From: Romeriopsis sp046049545
GTDB lineage: Bacteria > Cyanobacteriota > Cyanobacteriia > Leptolyngbyales > Leptolyngbyaceae
Reading direction: 5' to 3'
Length of the DNA: 33,285 nucleotides
NCBI GenBank assembly: GCA_046049545.1
Contig: JBJORF010000045.1
Span: 1-33,285 of the forward strand
A program made the translations under genes and the position numbers. The notes under the pieces were generated by a model. The model made no database searches. It was not told the origin of the DNA and saw only the letters and a program-made list of their open reading frames with translations. Positions 1 to 8,867 of the stretch are shown here, piece after piece; position 1 is the first letter of the stretch; each line of letters begins with the position of its first letter.

Positions 1-45
1 TCCGAGGCGTTCAGCTCCAGCCCACGCAAATTTAATTCGGCGAAT

Positions 46-2004
46 CTAATCCGGCAGTTCGGGCACGTCCTGATTTTCAGGATGGAAATATTCGTGGATT
101 TGCTCCGCCATCTTCGGCCCAATGCCCTCGACCTCAGCCAGTTGAGCGATCGTGGCTTCGCGGATGTAGTCGATCGAGCGGAAGGTGGCGAGTAACTGCT
201 TCTGGCGATAGTGCCCCAAACCGGGAATTTCATCGAGGCGCGATCGGCGCATGCGGGTCGATCGTTGCTGACGATGGAAACTCACAGCAAAACGGTGGGC
301 TTCATCCCGTAGTCGCCGCAATAGCTGCACCCCTGGCTGTTCCGCTTCCGTCACCTGCGGCAATGATTCCCCCGGCAGGAAAATCTCCTCCCGCTGCTTC
401 GCCAAACTCACCACCCGCACCTCTTCGAGCAGATTCATTTCTCGTAGTACGGTCACAACGGCTGATAGCTGACCCTTCCCACCGTCGATCATCAGTAAAT
501 CCGGAAAATCCGAAAACGCCGAAGACTGCCGCGACAGCACCGACGATTCATTCCACTTGCGAATCGTTTCACCCCGCGCCTTCGCCTGGGCATATTTCCG
601 AAAGCGTCGCCCAATCACTTCCGCCATACTCGCGAAGTCATCCGAATGACCAGGCCGCACATCGGGATTTTTAATCTTGTAATGACGGTAATGTTGCTTA
701 GCGGGCAATCCATCGATGAATACAACTTGAGACGCTACCGCATCAGAACCTTGAATGTGGGAAATATCATAGCCTTCAATCCGGCGCGGCAATTCTGGCA
801 AATCAATAATCTCCGCCAAGTCCTGCATCGCTTGATTATTGCGATCGACCGCCCGCTGAGTCCGCGCCAGTTCGTAGGTGGCATTGCGCTCCACCATTTC
901 GAGCAGTTCGGCCTTGGTCTGCCGCTGAGGGCTAACGATCGATACCTTGCGCCCCTTCGCCTGACTGAGATAGTCCGCCAACATTTCACTATCGGGCAAC
1001 TCGTGCTGCACAATAATTTCCGCTGGAATCTCCACCGGATCAACCGTTTGAAAATGCTCCTCTAACACCCGTTGCAAAATCGCCCCCGGCTCCCCCGACT
1101 GCGCATCGGCAAAAAATCCCAACCGCCCGACTAACCGCCCGGCGCGGATTTGGAACAATTGCACACAGGCATGGACATCATCCGCCGCCAGCGCGATCGC
1201 GTCACGGGACACCGTATCATCGGGCAGGGCGACTTTCTGATGTTGGCCGAGATTTTGTAAACCCTGGATTTGATCGCGCAATCGCGCCGCATATTCAAAG
1301 TTCAGCTCTTCCGCCGCGACTTCCATCTGGCCTGTCAGCGTGTCGATCAATTCCGAACTGCGACCTTGGAAAATCATCGCCACTTTCGTCAAAATCTTGC
1401 GGTAGTCTTCCTGCGTCACCAAACCCTGGCAAACGCCCGGACAGCGACCAATATCGTAATTCAGACAGGTGCGATCTTTGAACAGCGGCTGGGGGCGCTG
1501 ACGCAGCGGAAAGATCCGCTTCACCAGCGACAACGTATTCCGCAACAGTTGCGTATCGACGTAGGGGCCATAGTAGCGATCCTTAGCTTTGCCCAATTGT
1601 CGCCGCCGCGTGATAAAAATGCGCGGATAATCGTCCGACCAAGTGATACAGAGATAGGGATATTTTTTATCGTCTTTCAGCAACACATTAAAATGTGGCT
1701 GGTGCTGTTTAATTAAGTTCGCTTCCAGGGCTAGGGCTTCGGCTTCGGTGTCGGTGACAATTACTTCAATGTCTGTCACCTGCCGCATCATTAACTGAAT
1801 GCGAGGCCGCGTGTCATGGCCGTTAAAATATTGGCGGAGGCGCGATCGCAGTTTTTTGGATTTACCGATGTAGAGGATTTGATCCGTTGCGTCGCGCATA
1901 TAGTATACCCCCGGCTCCGGCGGAATTTCCTTCAACCGGGCTTCCAACCGATCGTCATCTTGGATCAGCGGCAGAATTTTGGATGCAGGTGCACTGGGGG
2001 TCAT
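46..2004 (-). CDS. uvrC: UvrABC excinuclease subunit C
   Basis: UvrC makes the 3' and 5' incisions around bulky DNA lesions once UvrB is loaded, in cytoplasmic nucleotide excision repair. The 652-aa product has the full family layout. An N-terminal GIY-YIG nuclease carries GVY at residues 32-34 and YIG at 45-47. A UVR helical hairpin for UvrB contact lies near residues 215-250 (EELNFEYAARLRDQI). The RNase H-like second nuclease shows its catalytic residues in GYDISHIQG, LLMIDGGKGQ and DEAHRFAV (the D-D-H triad). A C-terminal tandem helix-hairpin-helix is seen in EIPGLGHYRQKQLL and EVEGIGPKMAEQI. The ATG at 2004 is the natural start because the GIY-YIG domain begins about 30 residues later. 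It is divergent from hicA with a 150-bp gap. Nothing is missing, and the length is normal or slightly above the usual 600-650 aa. Confidence 0.98.
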   Translation of the reverse strand: MTPSAPASKILPLIQDDDRLEARLKEIPPEPGVYYMRDATDQILYIGKSKKLRSRLRQYFNGHDTRPRIQLMMRQVTDIEVIVTDTEAEALALEANLIKQHQPHFNVLLKDDKKYPYLCITWSDDYPRIFITRRRQLGKAKDRYYGPYVDTQLLRNTLSLVKRIFPLRQRPQPLFKDRTCLNYDIGRCPGVCQGLVTQEDYRKILTKVAMIFQGRSSELIDTLTGQMEVAAEELNFEYAARLRDQIQGLQNLGQHQKVALPDDTVSRDAIALAADDVHACVQLFQIRAGRLVGRLGFFADAQSGEPGAILQRVLEEHFQTVDPVEIPAEIIVQHELPDSEMLADYLSQAKGRKVSIVSPQRQTKAELLEMVERNATYELARTQRAVDRNNQAMQDLAEIIDLPELPRRIEGYDISHIQGSDAVASQVVFIDGLPAKQHYRHYKIKNPDVRPGHSDDFASMAEVIGRRFRKYAQAKARGETIRKWNESSVLSRQSSAFSDFPDLLMIDGGKGQLSAVVTVLREMNLLEEVRVVSLAKQREEIFLPGESLPQVTEAEQPGVQLLRRLRDEAHRFAVSFHRQQRSTRMRRSRLDEIPGLGHYRQKQLLATFRSIDYIREATIAQLAEVEGIGPKMAEQIHEYFHPENQDVPELPD

Positions 2005-2154
2005 AGTTACAGCGATCGGGCAGATTCACCTCCCATTCTAGCAGCAGCCGAATTCCACTGCCCAGGCAGGCTCTGTAGAGTGCTCACGGTTCAAGCAGGC
2101 TAGCGAACGCCGTTGAAAAATGCCACAATAGCTGCGAGAGCTTAAATCAGTGTC

Positions 2155-2376
2155 GTGCCTCGAAAGATTCGAGAACTCAAAACCCAAATCGCTAGGGAAG
2201 GCTTCGTCTACTTACCCAAACGTGGTAAAGGTAGCCACGAACGCTGGCGACATCCTCTGATTGAAAAAACGCTGACAATACCCGGCAAGGACAGCGATGA
2301 CGTACCACGATATCTAGAAAAACAACTGAACCAGTTACTCAACGAACTCGCGCAACTCAAGGAGGAAGACCCATGA
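2155..2376 (+). CDS. hicA: HicA-like mRNA interferase toxin
   Basis: Small (73 aa) basic protein with the HicA double-stranded-RNA-binding fold signature: an N-terminal helix, a REGF turn, and GKGSHERW, where His28 matches the catalytic histidine of HicA ribonucleases. It is followed by a strand with TIPGK. HicA toxins cleave mRNA and tmRNA when not held by HicB. The start is a GTG at 2155. No strong Shine-Dalgarno sequence sits at ideal spacing (a GAGAG lies about 14 bases upstream), so a weak start is likely. The stop overlaps the hicB start by 4 bases (ATGA), the usual coupling in these modules. I am confident of the family; activity is inferred from the intact His. Confidence 0.85.
   Translation: MPRKIRELKTQIAREGFVYLPKRGKGSHERWRHPLIEKTLTIPGKDSDDVPRYLEKQLNQLLNELAQLKEEDP
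2359..2365 (+). promoter_or_regulatory. Strong Shine-Dalgarno of hicB
   Basis: AAGGAGG lies 7 bases before the hicB ATG at 2373 and inside the hicA coding sequence. It is far stronger than anything in front of hicA, consistent with antitoxin being made in excess over toxin. Confidence 0.75.
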
Positions 2377-2591
2377 ATCGTTACAGTATGATTGTCCAGT
2401 GGTCAGAGGAAGATCAGCTTTTCCTGGTGACGATTCCCGAGTTTGCCGATCGGGTGATGATGCCCTGCACCCATGGCACCACCCGCGAAGCAGCAATTTG
2501 TCACGGTGAAGAAGTGATCGAAATGTACTTAGAAGCCTGGCAATCAGAAGGTAAATCGATTCCTGAACCGCAGACGCTGCAAGTCGCCTAA
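2373..2591 (+). CDS. hicB: HicB-like antitoxin, short form
   Basis: 72-aa protein with the HicB pseudo-RNase-H N-terminal pattern: a strand MIVQWSEEDQLFLVTIPEF, then HGTTREAAICHGEEVIEMYL, equivalent to the family's GdTxEEAxxNxxEAi helix. It should bind and neutralise HicA. The chain ends right after this domain (PEPQTLQVA), so the C-terminal ribbon-helix-helix or HTH DNA-binding domain of longer HicB proteins is absent. Autoregulation would then have to work differently. It overlaps hicA by 4 bases and is convergent with the SGNH-fold gene, 12 bases downstream. Confidence 0.85.
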   Translation: MNRYSMIVQWSEEDQLFLVTIPEFADRVMMPCTHGTTREAAICHGEEVIEMYLEAWQSEGKSIPEPQTLQVA

Positions 2592-2603
2592 CTTTCAATT
2601 CAT

Positions 2604-4043
2604 TCAACTCCCGAATGGTTTTGCCTTGACTTGGAGCATGGGCGCGATCGTTTCATACAGTCGATCGCTCACAGCAGTCTGTGCCCCATCAGTCAGATGC
2701 ACCGTATCCCGAAATGCCTCGCCTTCCAACCGATTCAGCGATTTATCCAAGGGCACCAAAATTACATTACTGTGTGATCGCTTCACCGCCTGCACCGATT
2801 GATCCAGCGCTTGATAGCCTTGTTTAACACGAGTTTGATAAGTTTCGCCTAGTTCACTTAACCGCTGCTTTTCGGCAGGAGATTGGCGATCAACCGATCG
2901 CTGGTGCAGTTCTGGGGTCAGCGTCACCATCAGGGGCAGTTTCTGACTTTGGGTTAAGGCCGCTAACTGCAATAAATTCTGCTGATAACGATCGACTCGC
3001 CGCCCCAGTTCCGCCGCGTCATCGGTGAATTGCGCGCCCAAAGATTGATCCGCCGGCCCCAGCAGATTCACCGCTTGAGCAAGGCTGGGGGTAGGCTTCA
3101 ATACCCAATAGCGGAGGGCTTTCGTGAGATAGAGGTGATTAAATACCCCCTGCACCCCCTCGCGCAGATGGCCCCAAGTGTGACCGATCGGCTTGGCCAC
3201 TAGTGCCTCCACGCCCAATTCCGCCGCTGGCCGATCGCTCGGCGTGAGCAGATCCCCGTATCCCCCCATCAGCACCACCATATTCGGCTCATAGGCTTGC
3301 AGACGCTGGGTAAAGTCCGCAAGGGTATTCCCGGACAAATAACCCGGAACGGCGGCATTGATCACGCGATAGCGGCCATCCTGAATTTTCGGGGGGAGTT
3401 TCAGTGCTTTCTCCATTTCATCGGCGAAATAGGGCAGCACATCCGGACGATATTTACCGCGATTATTTTTCTGTTCCTGAACTTGTTGATTTAAGCGTTC
3501 CTCAAGCCGTTGGGCAAAAGTTGCTTGATTATTTGCCGCACCCGACCCAAAGGCTGAACCATCCCCCAATACCAAAATTCTCACTTCGTTCTGGGGCTTC
3601 ACTAATGGCACATCTTCCGTCGATCGGAAGCCCTGGGCATTAATTTGCAACGAGGCATTTTGCTGGCTGGGCTGAAGCTGGTATCCTGTCAGCGGATGCA
3701 ATGTTGCGGCCAATCCGCCATAGCCCGGAATGCCCCGCACGGGTTGCCGATCGCGGGTCAAAGCCCGGAAACGATAATCGGTGGAATTCGCTGGCTCACC
3801 TTGATAGGCATTGAGTTCCGCCGTTTTTCCGGCAATTCCCACCCCCACGCGCAGCAACAGCTCAAGGGCCAATAGTCCTACCGGAATCGCCGCTAAAATC
3901 CATTTTCCGGGCAACCCACCGCCGCGACGCGGCCCGTAGCGCCGATCGTCCGATGCGAACATCGAGGTTTTGCGACGAGATTTGGAGAATAGGGGTGGTT
4001 TGGGGAACAAGGATTTGGTAGGCATGGTGCGCCGAGGTGTCAT
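2604..4043 (-). CDS. Membrane-anchored SGNH-fold protein, catalytic motifs altered
   Basis: 479 aa from the ATG at 4043; a TTG precedes it directly and another ATG lies at 4025, and none has a clear ribosome-binding site. A basic, disordered N-terminus leads into one membrane helix (about residues 48-69), placing the rest outside the cytoplasm. The remainder follows the SGNH/GDSL hydrolase pattern: block I ILVLGDGSAFGSGA, block II VINAAVPGYLSGN, block III MVVLMGGYGDLL and block V RDTVHLTDGA. The Asp-His pair (D446, H449) is kept. The block I nucleophile position (GDS in active enzymes) reads Gly, with a Ser one place later, and the oxyanion Asn of block III (GxND) also reads Gly (G263). This suggests a pseudo-enzyme or a shifted active site. 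Active members include O-acetyl esterases and acyltransferase partners. The specific role here is unknown. Confidence 0.75.
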   Translation of the reverse strand: MTPRRTMPTKSLFPKPPLFSKSRRKTSMFASDDRRYGPRRGGGLPGKWILAAIPVGLLALELLLRVGVGIAGKTAELNAYQGEPANSTDYRFRALTRDRQPVRGIPGYGGLAATLHPLTGYQLQPSQQNASLQINAQGFRSTEDVPLVKPQNEVRILVLGDGSAFGSGAANNQATFAQRLEERLNQQVQEQKNNRGKYRPDVLPYFADEMEKALKLPPKIQDGRYRVINAAVPGYLSGNTLADFTQRLQAYEPNMVVLMGGYGDLLTPSDRPAAELGVEALVAKPIGHTWGHLREGVQGVFNHLYLTKALRYWVLKPTPSLAQAVNLLGPADQSLGAQFTDDAAELGRRVDRYQQNLLQLAALTQSQKLPLMVTLTPELHQRSVDRQSPAEKQRLSELGETYQTRVKQGYQALDQSVQAVKRSHSNVILVPLDKSLNRLEGEAFRDTVHLTDGAQTAVSDRLYETIAPMLQVKAKPFGS

Positions 4044-4159
4044 CAAGAAGCATGGAACGTTGATCCTACTACACCGTCGTCACATCCACATCCGGACATA
4101 ACCCAGGCGGCGATCGCGCTACCATAACCCTTGCGAGAAATTCCATCGGTGCCCAAACC

Positions 4160-5095
4160 ATGCAAGCCATCATCGTTGATCCCACCGCCCCCAGCCGTCT
4201 TAGCCTGCAAACCGTTGCCGAACCGCAGGCATTATCGCATCAAGCGATCGTCCAGGTCGCGGCGATGTCAGTGAATCGGGGTGAAATCCGACGGGCACAA
4301 ACCGCTGCTGCGGGTTGGCGGATTGGGTGGGATTTGGCGGGGACGATCGCGCAGGCAGCGGCAGATGGCTCGGGGTTTCCTGTCGGCACAAGGGTCGTGG
4401 GATTTTTACCAGAAGGGGCTTGGGGCGAGCGGGTGGCGGTGCCGATGATGGCGATCGCGGCGTTGCCCAGTGAAATTTCCTTTAGCGTTGCGGCGACGTT
4501 ACCCGTGGCGGGACTGACGGCATTGATGGGCTTGGAGAAAGGGGGATTATTGCTGGGGAAGCGAGTGCTGATTACGGGGGCATCCGGCGGGGTGGGCCAT
4601 CTGGCGGGTCAGTTGGCCAAGGCGGCGGGGGCAACGGTGGTGGCCCATGTGCGCCGATCGGCGGCAGTGGCATTGATCCAAGCAACGGGCGTTGATCAAG
4701 TCGTCGTCGGGGAAACGCCAGTAGATGCGGCACAGTATGGGAATTATGATTTGATTTTGGATTCGGTGGGCGATCGGGTGTTGCCTGTGGCGTTGGGGTT
4801 ACTCGCAAAAGATGGAATTTGCGTCACCTTTGGATCAACGGCGGGGCGGGAGGCGTTGATCAATGTGGGGAATTTCTATGGCAAAGGCGGATTGCAATTC
4901 TATGGGTTTATTTTGTTTCATGAGATGCTGAAGCAACCTGCCAGCATTGGCTTAGAGCGCTTGGTGCGCTTGATTGAACAGGGAAAATTAATGCCCCATA
5001 TTGCGGTGGAAACCAGTTGGCGGAATGTGGGCGATGTGGCGGAACAGTTGACCGATCGCGCTTATGTGGGTAAAGCGGTTTTGTGCGTGGATTAA
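4160..5095 (+). CDS. Zinc-independent MDR family oxidoreductase (quinone-reductase-like)
   Basis: 311-aa medium-chain dehydrogenase/reductase. The N-terminal GroES-like half contains VNRGEIRR and GWDLAGTI, and the Rossmann half carries the nucleotide-binding loop GASGGVGHLAG starting at residue 140. The catalytic-zinc cysteine/histidine ligands of alcohol dehydrogenases and the four-cysteine structural zinc loop are absent, as in quinone oxidoreductase-like and enoyl-reductase-like members that use NADPH. The C-terminus (HIAVETSWRNVGDVAEQL, then YVGKAVL) is typical of the family. The substrate cannot be told from sequence. It is divergent from the SGNH-fold gene across a 116-bp spacer, and no operon partner is evident. 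Confidence 0.85.
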   Translation: MQAIIVDPTAPSRLSLQTVAEPQALSHQAIVQVAAMSVNRGEIRRAQTAAAGWRIGWDLAGTIAQAAADGSGFPVGTRVVGFLPEGAWGERVAVPMMAIAALPSEISFSVAATLPVAGLTALMGLEKGGLLLGKRVLITGASGGVGHLAGQLAKAAGATVVAHVRRSAAVALIQATGVDQVVVGETPVDAAQYGNYDLILDSVGDRVLPVALGLLAKDGICVTFGSTAGREALINVGNFYGKGGLQFYGFILFHEMLKQPASIGLERLVRLIEQGKLMPHIAVETSWRNVGDVAEQLTDRAYVGKAVLCVD

Positions 5096-5169
5096 ATCAG
5101 CTGGGAATTACCAGTTTTGATCCATCCTGAGGCATACCCCGGCAATGGTTCACGGTATCCTGCCCCAAA

Positions 5170-5583
5170 TTAGATCAACAGGTTTTGGAAGGGTTGAGTA
5201 TTCTTCCAGCGATAGGTATTGAAATCACGCTGATCGACGGAGAAAATACGACCGTGGCCCAGATGCTCTGCCACGATCACTAATGAAGCATCAGCCAAGT
5301 CCATCGGAAGATTCGCGTACTGCTGCATCACCTGACTCATTCTTCTACCGTGACTGGGCTGGAGGTCAAATACATCAAATAATCCCTCATAGAAGCTGTG
5401 AATGAATTTCGCTGCGATGGTTGCTCCTTTTGACTTAAGCAGCAAATAACAAGTCTCTGTCATGACTGGCCAAGTCGTCATAAGTGGCTCATTGTAAGTT
5501 TTTAGAGCCTGGTTCGCGATCGCGTGGTACTGATCTTTTTGGTCAATGAGTGCAACCCAAAAGCCCGTATCAACGATGATCAT
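5170..5583 (-). CDS. PIN-domain ribonuclease, VapC-like toxin
   Basis: 137-aa PIN domain with the acidic metal-binding set visible: D5 (MIIVDTGFWVALID), E43 (VMTETCYLL), D95/D98 (PMDLADASLVIVAEH) and D117 (IFSVDQRDF). These proteins are Mg-dependent ribonucleases, most often VapC-type toxins cutting tRNA or rRNA. The reading frame stays open to 5658, but the family starts at the Met before IIVDTGFW, so the ATG at 5583 is chosen. This gives a 14-base overlap with the upstream partner gene, as expected for a toxin-antitoxin operon with the antitoxin first. All catalytic residues are present, so it should be active. Confidence 0.85.
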   Translation of the reverse strand: MIIVDTGFWVALIDQKDQYHAIANQALKTYNEPLMTTWPVMTETCYLLLKSKGATIAAKFIHSFYEGLFDVFDLQPSHGRRMSQVMQQYANLPMDLADASLVIVAEHLGHGRIFSVDQRDFNTYRWKNTQPFQNLLI

Positions 5584-5863
5584 ATTTCTTACCCCATTCT
5601 TCAGCAAGAACCTGTTTGTAGGTGGTGGAAAGATTTTCATCGATCGCCACACAACCAATTAAGCCCGAGTCCTGGAATTGCTCGTAGGTCGTTTTTTCAG
5701 TAATCGCCACCGCCGTTATCGGTGGGCTATTTTGTGGTGGTGGATTCAGGTTGTGTAAGTTCGGATTCATCCGCTGAAGCAGCTGGATGAATTGGGCGAC
5801 CAGCGTGAGCGCTTCTGGCGATAGGGTTTGAATATCTTGTTCAATCTGTTGACGTGCATTCAT
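5570..5863 (-). CDS. Putative antitoxin of the PIN-domain pair (DUF2281-like)
   Basis: 97-aa protein from the ATG at 5863. The N-terminal helix RQQIEQDIQTLSPEALTLVA, followed by QFIQLLQRMNP, resembles DUF2281-type small proteins often found in front of PIN or RelE toxins. A Pro/Asn-rich linker (about residues 33-50) leads to a C-terminal tail with LAEEWGKKYDHR. Acidic or aromatic tails of this sort wrap the toxin in VapBC complexes. It overlaps the PIN gene by 14 bases. No AbrB or ribbon-helix-helix DNA-binding motif is obvious. The antitoxin role rests mainly on gene order and overlap. Confidence 0.65.
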   Translation of the reverse strand: MNARQQIEQDIQTLSPEALTLVAQFIQLLQRMNPNLHNLNPPPQNSPPITAVAITEKTTYEQFQDSGLIGCVAIDENLSTTYKQVLAEEWGKKYDHR

Positions 5864-5989
5864 GGGACTGTGACTCCATTATGACGGCGGGTGACGACGG
5901 TAGCGATTTAGCATAACGGTGAGGCGCTCTAGGATTCTAGCGAACGCAATTAAACGATCGCAAGCGAAATCATCCCCACTATCCCATTA

Positions 5990-7501
5990 TCACCCGAGAA
6001 ACAGCTTATAGGCCGGATTCTGACTTTCATCGGCGTAGGGATAGCCCAGCTCAGCGAGAAAGCCTTGCCACTGCGTCATTTCATCCCTCGGCACCTGCAT
6101 CCCAAGCAAAATCCGGCCATAATCCGCACCGTGATTGCGATAGTGAAACAAACTGATATTCCAATCGGGATTCATCCGATCGAGAAAATGCATCAAGGCC
6201 CCCGGTCGCTCAGGAAACTCAAACTGATAGAGCAATTCATCCTGCGCCAAGCTCGAATGCCCACCAACCATATGCCGCAAATGCAGCTTCGCCAGTTCAT
6301 TATCCGTCAGGTCGATCGTCCGGAACCCACAGTGATCGAACCCTGCCGCAATCTGCTGGACATCCTCCCGACTCGTAATCCGAATCCCGACAAAAATATG
6401 GGCTTCTTGAGTATTGCCCATTCTATAGTTGAATTCTGTGATGCTGCGTTTCCCCAAGCATTCGCAAAACCGTCGAAAACTGCCCCGCTCCTCCGGCACC
6501 GTCACCGCAAAAATCGCCTCCCGCCGTTCTCCCAGTTCCGCCCGCTCGGCCACAAACCGTAAGCGATCGAAATTCATATTCGCCCCGCAAGCGATCGCCA
6601 CGAGGGTTTCGCCACTGATCCCTTCGCGCTCGACGTAAGCCTTCGCCCCGGCGATCGCCAAAGCCCCAGCCGGTTCCAGAATCGATCGGGTGTCTTCAAA
6701 TACGTCCTTAATCGCGGCGCAGGTATCGTCGGTATTGACCAAGATCACCTCATCGACGTACTGCTGACAGAGCCGAAAGGTCTCTTCTCCGACTTCCCGT
6801 ACCGCCACACCATCCGCAAATAAGCCCACCTGCGATAGCTTTTGACGGGTGCCGCTTTGGAGCGATCGCGACATCGCATCGGCATCGACAGGTTCGACCC
6901 CGATGATCTTGATTTCGGGGCGCAGGCGTTTGATGTAGGCTGCCACCCCCGCAATCAAGCCGCCACCCCCGATCGCCACGAAGACCGCATGGATGGGCTG
7001 CTGATGCTGGCGAAGAATTTCCATCCCGATCGTCCCTTGGCCCGCAATTACATCGGGATCATCAAACGGATGAATGAAGGTCAAGCCCTGGGCTTCCCCT
7101 AACTGCTTCGCGTGAGCGCAGGCATCATCGTAGGTATCGCCATGCAGCACCACCTCGCCGCCCCGCGCCTGCACCGCATCAATCTTCACGCTCGGGGTGG
7201 TCACGGGCATCACGATCACCGCCCGCGTTTTCAGTCGCCGCGCACTCAAGGCCACCCCCTGGGCATGATTCCCCGCTGAGGCTGCAATCACCCCCCGGGC
7301 CAGCAGCTCCGGCGACAATTGCGCCATTTTGTTGTATGCGCCCCGCAGCTTGAAGGAGAACACGGGCTGCATGTCTTCGCGCTTCAGCAGAATTTGATTA
7401 TTGAGCCGTCGCGATAGATTCGGAGCTAGGTCCAGCGGCGACTCCTGGGCCACATCATAGACCCGCGCCGTCAAAATCCGCTCTAAATAATCCAAGGCCA
7501 T
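5990..7501 (-). CDS. ilvA: Threonine ammonia-lyase, biosynthetic type
   Basis: Converts threonine to 2-oxobutanoate and ammonia with PLP, the first step of isoleucine synthesis. The start is the ATG at 7501 (503 aa); the upstream open frame begins only with a TTG at 7531. The PLP lysine is K51 in SFKLRGAYNKM. ASAGNHAQGVA (near residue 75) and the phosphate-binding glycine loop GGGGLIAG (178-185) are intact. The C-terminal third holds two ACT-like regulatory modules (AIFAVTVPEERGSFRRF and YQFEFPERPGALMHFLDRM), the arrangement of isoleucine-inhibited biosynthetic enzymes rather than the short catabolic TdcB type. The length matches the E. coli enzyme (514 aa). Confidence 0.97.
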   Translation of the reverse strand: MALDYLERILTARVYDVAQESPLDLAPNLSRRLNNQILLKREDMQPVFSFKLRGAYNKMAQLSPELLARGVIAASAGNHAQGVALSARRLKTRAVIVMPVTTPSVKIDAVQARGGEVVLHGDTYDDACAHAKQLGEAQGLTFIHPFDDPDVIAGQGTIGMEILRQHQQPIHAVFVAIGGGGLIAGVAAYIKRLRPEIKIIGVEPVDADAMSRSLQSGTRQKLSQVGLFADGVAVREVGEETFRLCQQYVDEVILVNTDDTCAAIKDVFEDTRSILEPAGALAIAGAKAYVEREGISGETLVAIACGANMNFDRLRFVAERAELGERREAIFAVTVPEERGSFRRFCECLGKRSITEFNYRMGNTQEAHIFVGIRITSREDVQQIAAGFDHCGFRTIDLTDNELAKLHLRHMVGGHSSLAQDELLYQFEFPERPGALMHFLDRMNPDWNISLFHYRNHGADYGRILLGMQVPRDEMTQWQGFLAELGYPYADESQNPAYKLFLG

Positions 7502-7647
7502 GGGAAACACTCTTAGAAAGAAAATCGTCAAGAGAAAAATCGTTATCGAAGCGGCTCACCCGATCGGGCGGTGCTTAACTACTGTACCGGATCACAGGGA
7601 ATCCCCGTCTACTGGAATCGGAATGTTCTGAGCCACGATCGAATCTG

Positions 7648-7688
7648 GCAGTTAAACTAGGTGCAGTTAAACTAGGTGCAGTTAAACT
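7648..7688. repeat. 15-bp tandem repeat, about 2.7 copies
   Basis: GCAGTTAAACTAGGT occurs at 7648-7662 and again at 7663-7677, followed by a partial third copy GCAGTTAAACT at 7678-7688. The repeats lie in the 265-bp spacer between divergent ilvA and the M15-domain gene, where no other feature is evident. Confidence 0.95.
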
Positions 7689-7766
7689 CTAAGTACGAAG
7701 CCTTGACGATCGGCATCGTCAGGGCAATCTGGATAATGTGCGTCAATACAGTAGGAAATTCTATCT

Positions 7767-8867
7767 ATGCCATTTAATGCAAGCGTACTCGGATTAAGTA
7801 CGATTAATCGCGGCTCGACCGGCAATACCGTCACCAGTTGGCAACGGTTTCTGCAAGCAAAAAAATATGCCGTCGGGACGATCGATGGGGCCTTCGGCAA
7901 TGCCACCGATGTCGCTACCAAAGCCTTTCAAGCCGCTAACAAACTCACCGCCGATGGCATTGTCGGCCCCGGCACTTTTCAGGTGGCCCTGCGCCAGGGT
8001 TTAATTTTTTACATCGTCAATCTCACCACGGGTAAGCTCCTCAGTGGTCTCACCTTTGGCCCCAGCGAAATTAAGGATCTCCAAGCCGCCCTCAATACCG
8101 TGCTGCGGGTCAAGCCCCTCCCCAATTATCCCAACCGTCCTCCCCTCACGGTGGATGGTAACTTTGGCGCGGGCAGTACGCGGGGCATGGTCGAGGTCTA
8201 TCGCGAACTCGGGGATAAGTTCAAATCAACGCTTGCCGATCGACTCACCCCCCAAACGAAAACCAAATTAGGTACAGATTTTGACCTGTCGATGGACATT
8301 TTGAGCGAGTTCACCCGGCGGCTGCGCGTGCGTTTGAGCGGGCCAGAATGGACGAGTAAATTTCCCTTCAGTGATTCGCTCGAAGATCTTGCCTTCCCGT
8401 TTCGCACCTATGCTAAGGAATTTGAGCAAGCGCTGAAGGATGCGGGCGCGAAGATTGAAATGTCGAATACCTACCGTCCACCCGAGCGGGCCTACATCAT
8501 GCACTACTGCATCAAGATCGCCGATCGCTGGTTGCGCGATGTGGATGTGCCCGCCTATCCTGGGGTAGAGATTGACTGGGTGCATTACACCAGTGAGATT
8601 TCGATTTGGTGGGCGGATCAGATGGCGACAGCCTATGACATCGCCTATCCCCCGGCCTTACGCAGTAACCATACGATCGGGCGGGCGATCGACTGGTATA
8701 TTGAGTGGGAAGACACACTAAAAATTAAGGATCTCACGGGCCGCATCGTCGAAATTGGCGCACCGCGTAACAGTTTTGACAATGCTGATTTGTGGGATGT
8801 GGGCGCAACCTACGGCGTTTATAAACTGCCCGCTGACCCGCCCCACTGGTCATTTGATGGATTTTAG
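7767..8867 (+). CDS. Peptidoglycan-binding protein with M15-type peptidase domain
   Basis: 366 aa. Residues 14-78 form a PG_binding_1 module (GSTGNTVTSWQRFL, GTIDGAFGNATDVATKAFQ, ADGIVGPGT). Residues 100-145 look like a second, diverged copy (TVDGNFGAGSTRGMV). The C-terminal part carries LAS/M15-type zinc-peptidase motifs: SNTYRPPERAYI, SNHTIGRAIDW (H302, D309 as zinc ligands) and DPPHWSFDG (D357, H360). Such proteins cut peptide stems of peptidoglycan (D,D-carboxypeptidase or endopeptidase). No signal peptide or membrane helix is seen, so the way it reaches the wall is unclear. A ribosome-binding site AGGAAA lies shortly before the ATG at 7767. The 3' end overlaps the next gene by 11 bases. 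Confidence 0.8.
   Translation: MPFNASVLGLSTINRGSTGNTVTSWQRFLQAKKYAVGTIDGAFGNATDVATKAFQAANKLTADGIVGPGTFQVALRQGLIFYIVNLTTGKLLSGLTFGPSEIKDLQAALNTVLRVKPLPNYPNRPPLTVDGNFGAGSTRGMVEVYRELGDKFKSTLADRLTPQTKTKLGTDFDLSMDILSEFTRRLRVRLSGPEWTSKFPFSDSLEDLAFPFRTYAKEFEQALKDAGAKIEMSNTYRPPERAYIMHYCIKIADRWLRDVDVPAYPGVEIDWVHYTSEISIWWADQMATAYDIAYPPALRSNHTIGRAIDWYIEWEDTLKIKDLTGRIVEIGAPRNSFDNADLWDVGATYGVYKLPADPPHWSFDGF

Noticed and set aside
2155..5863. A defence island formed by the HicAB and PIN modules
   Set aside because: The two small toxin-antitoxin pairs are separated by ordinary chromosomal genes on both strands, with no nucleases, helicases or other defence-type genes nearby.
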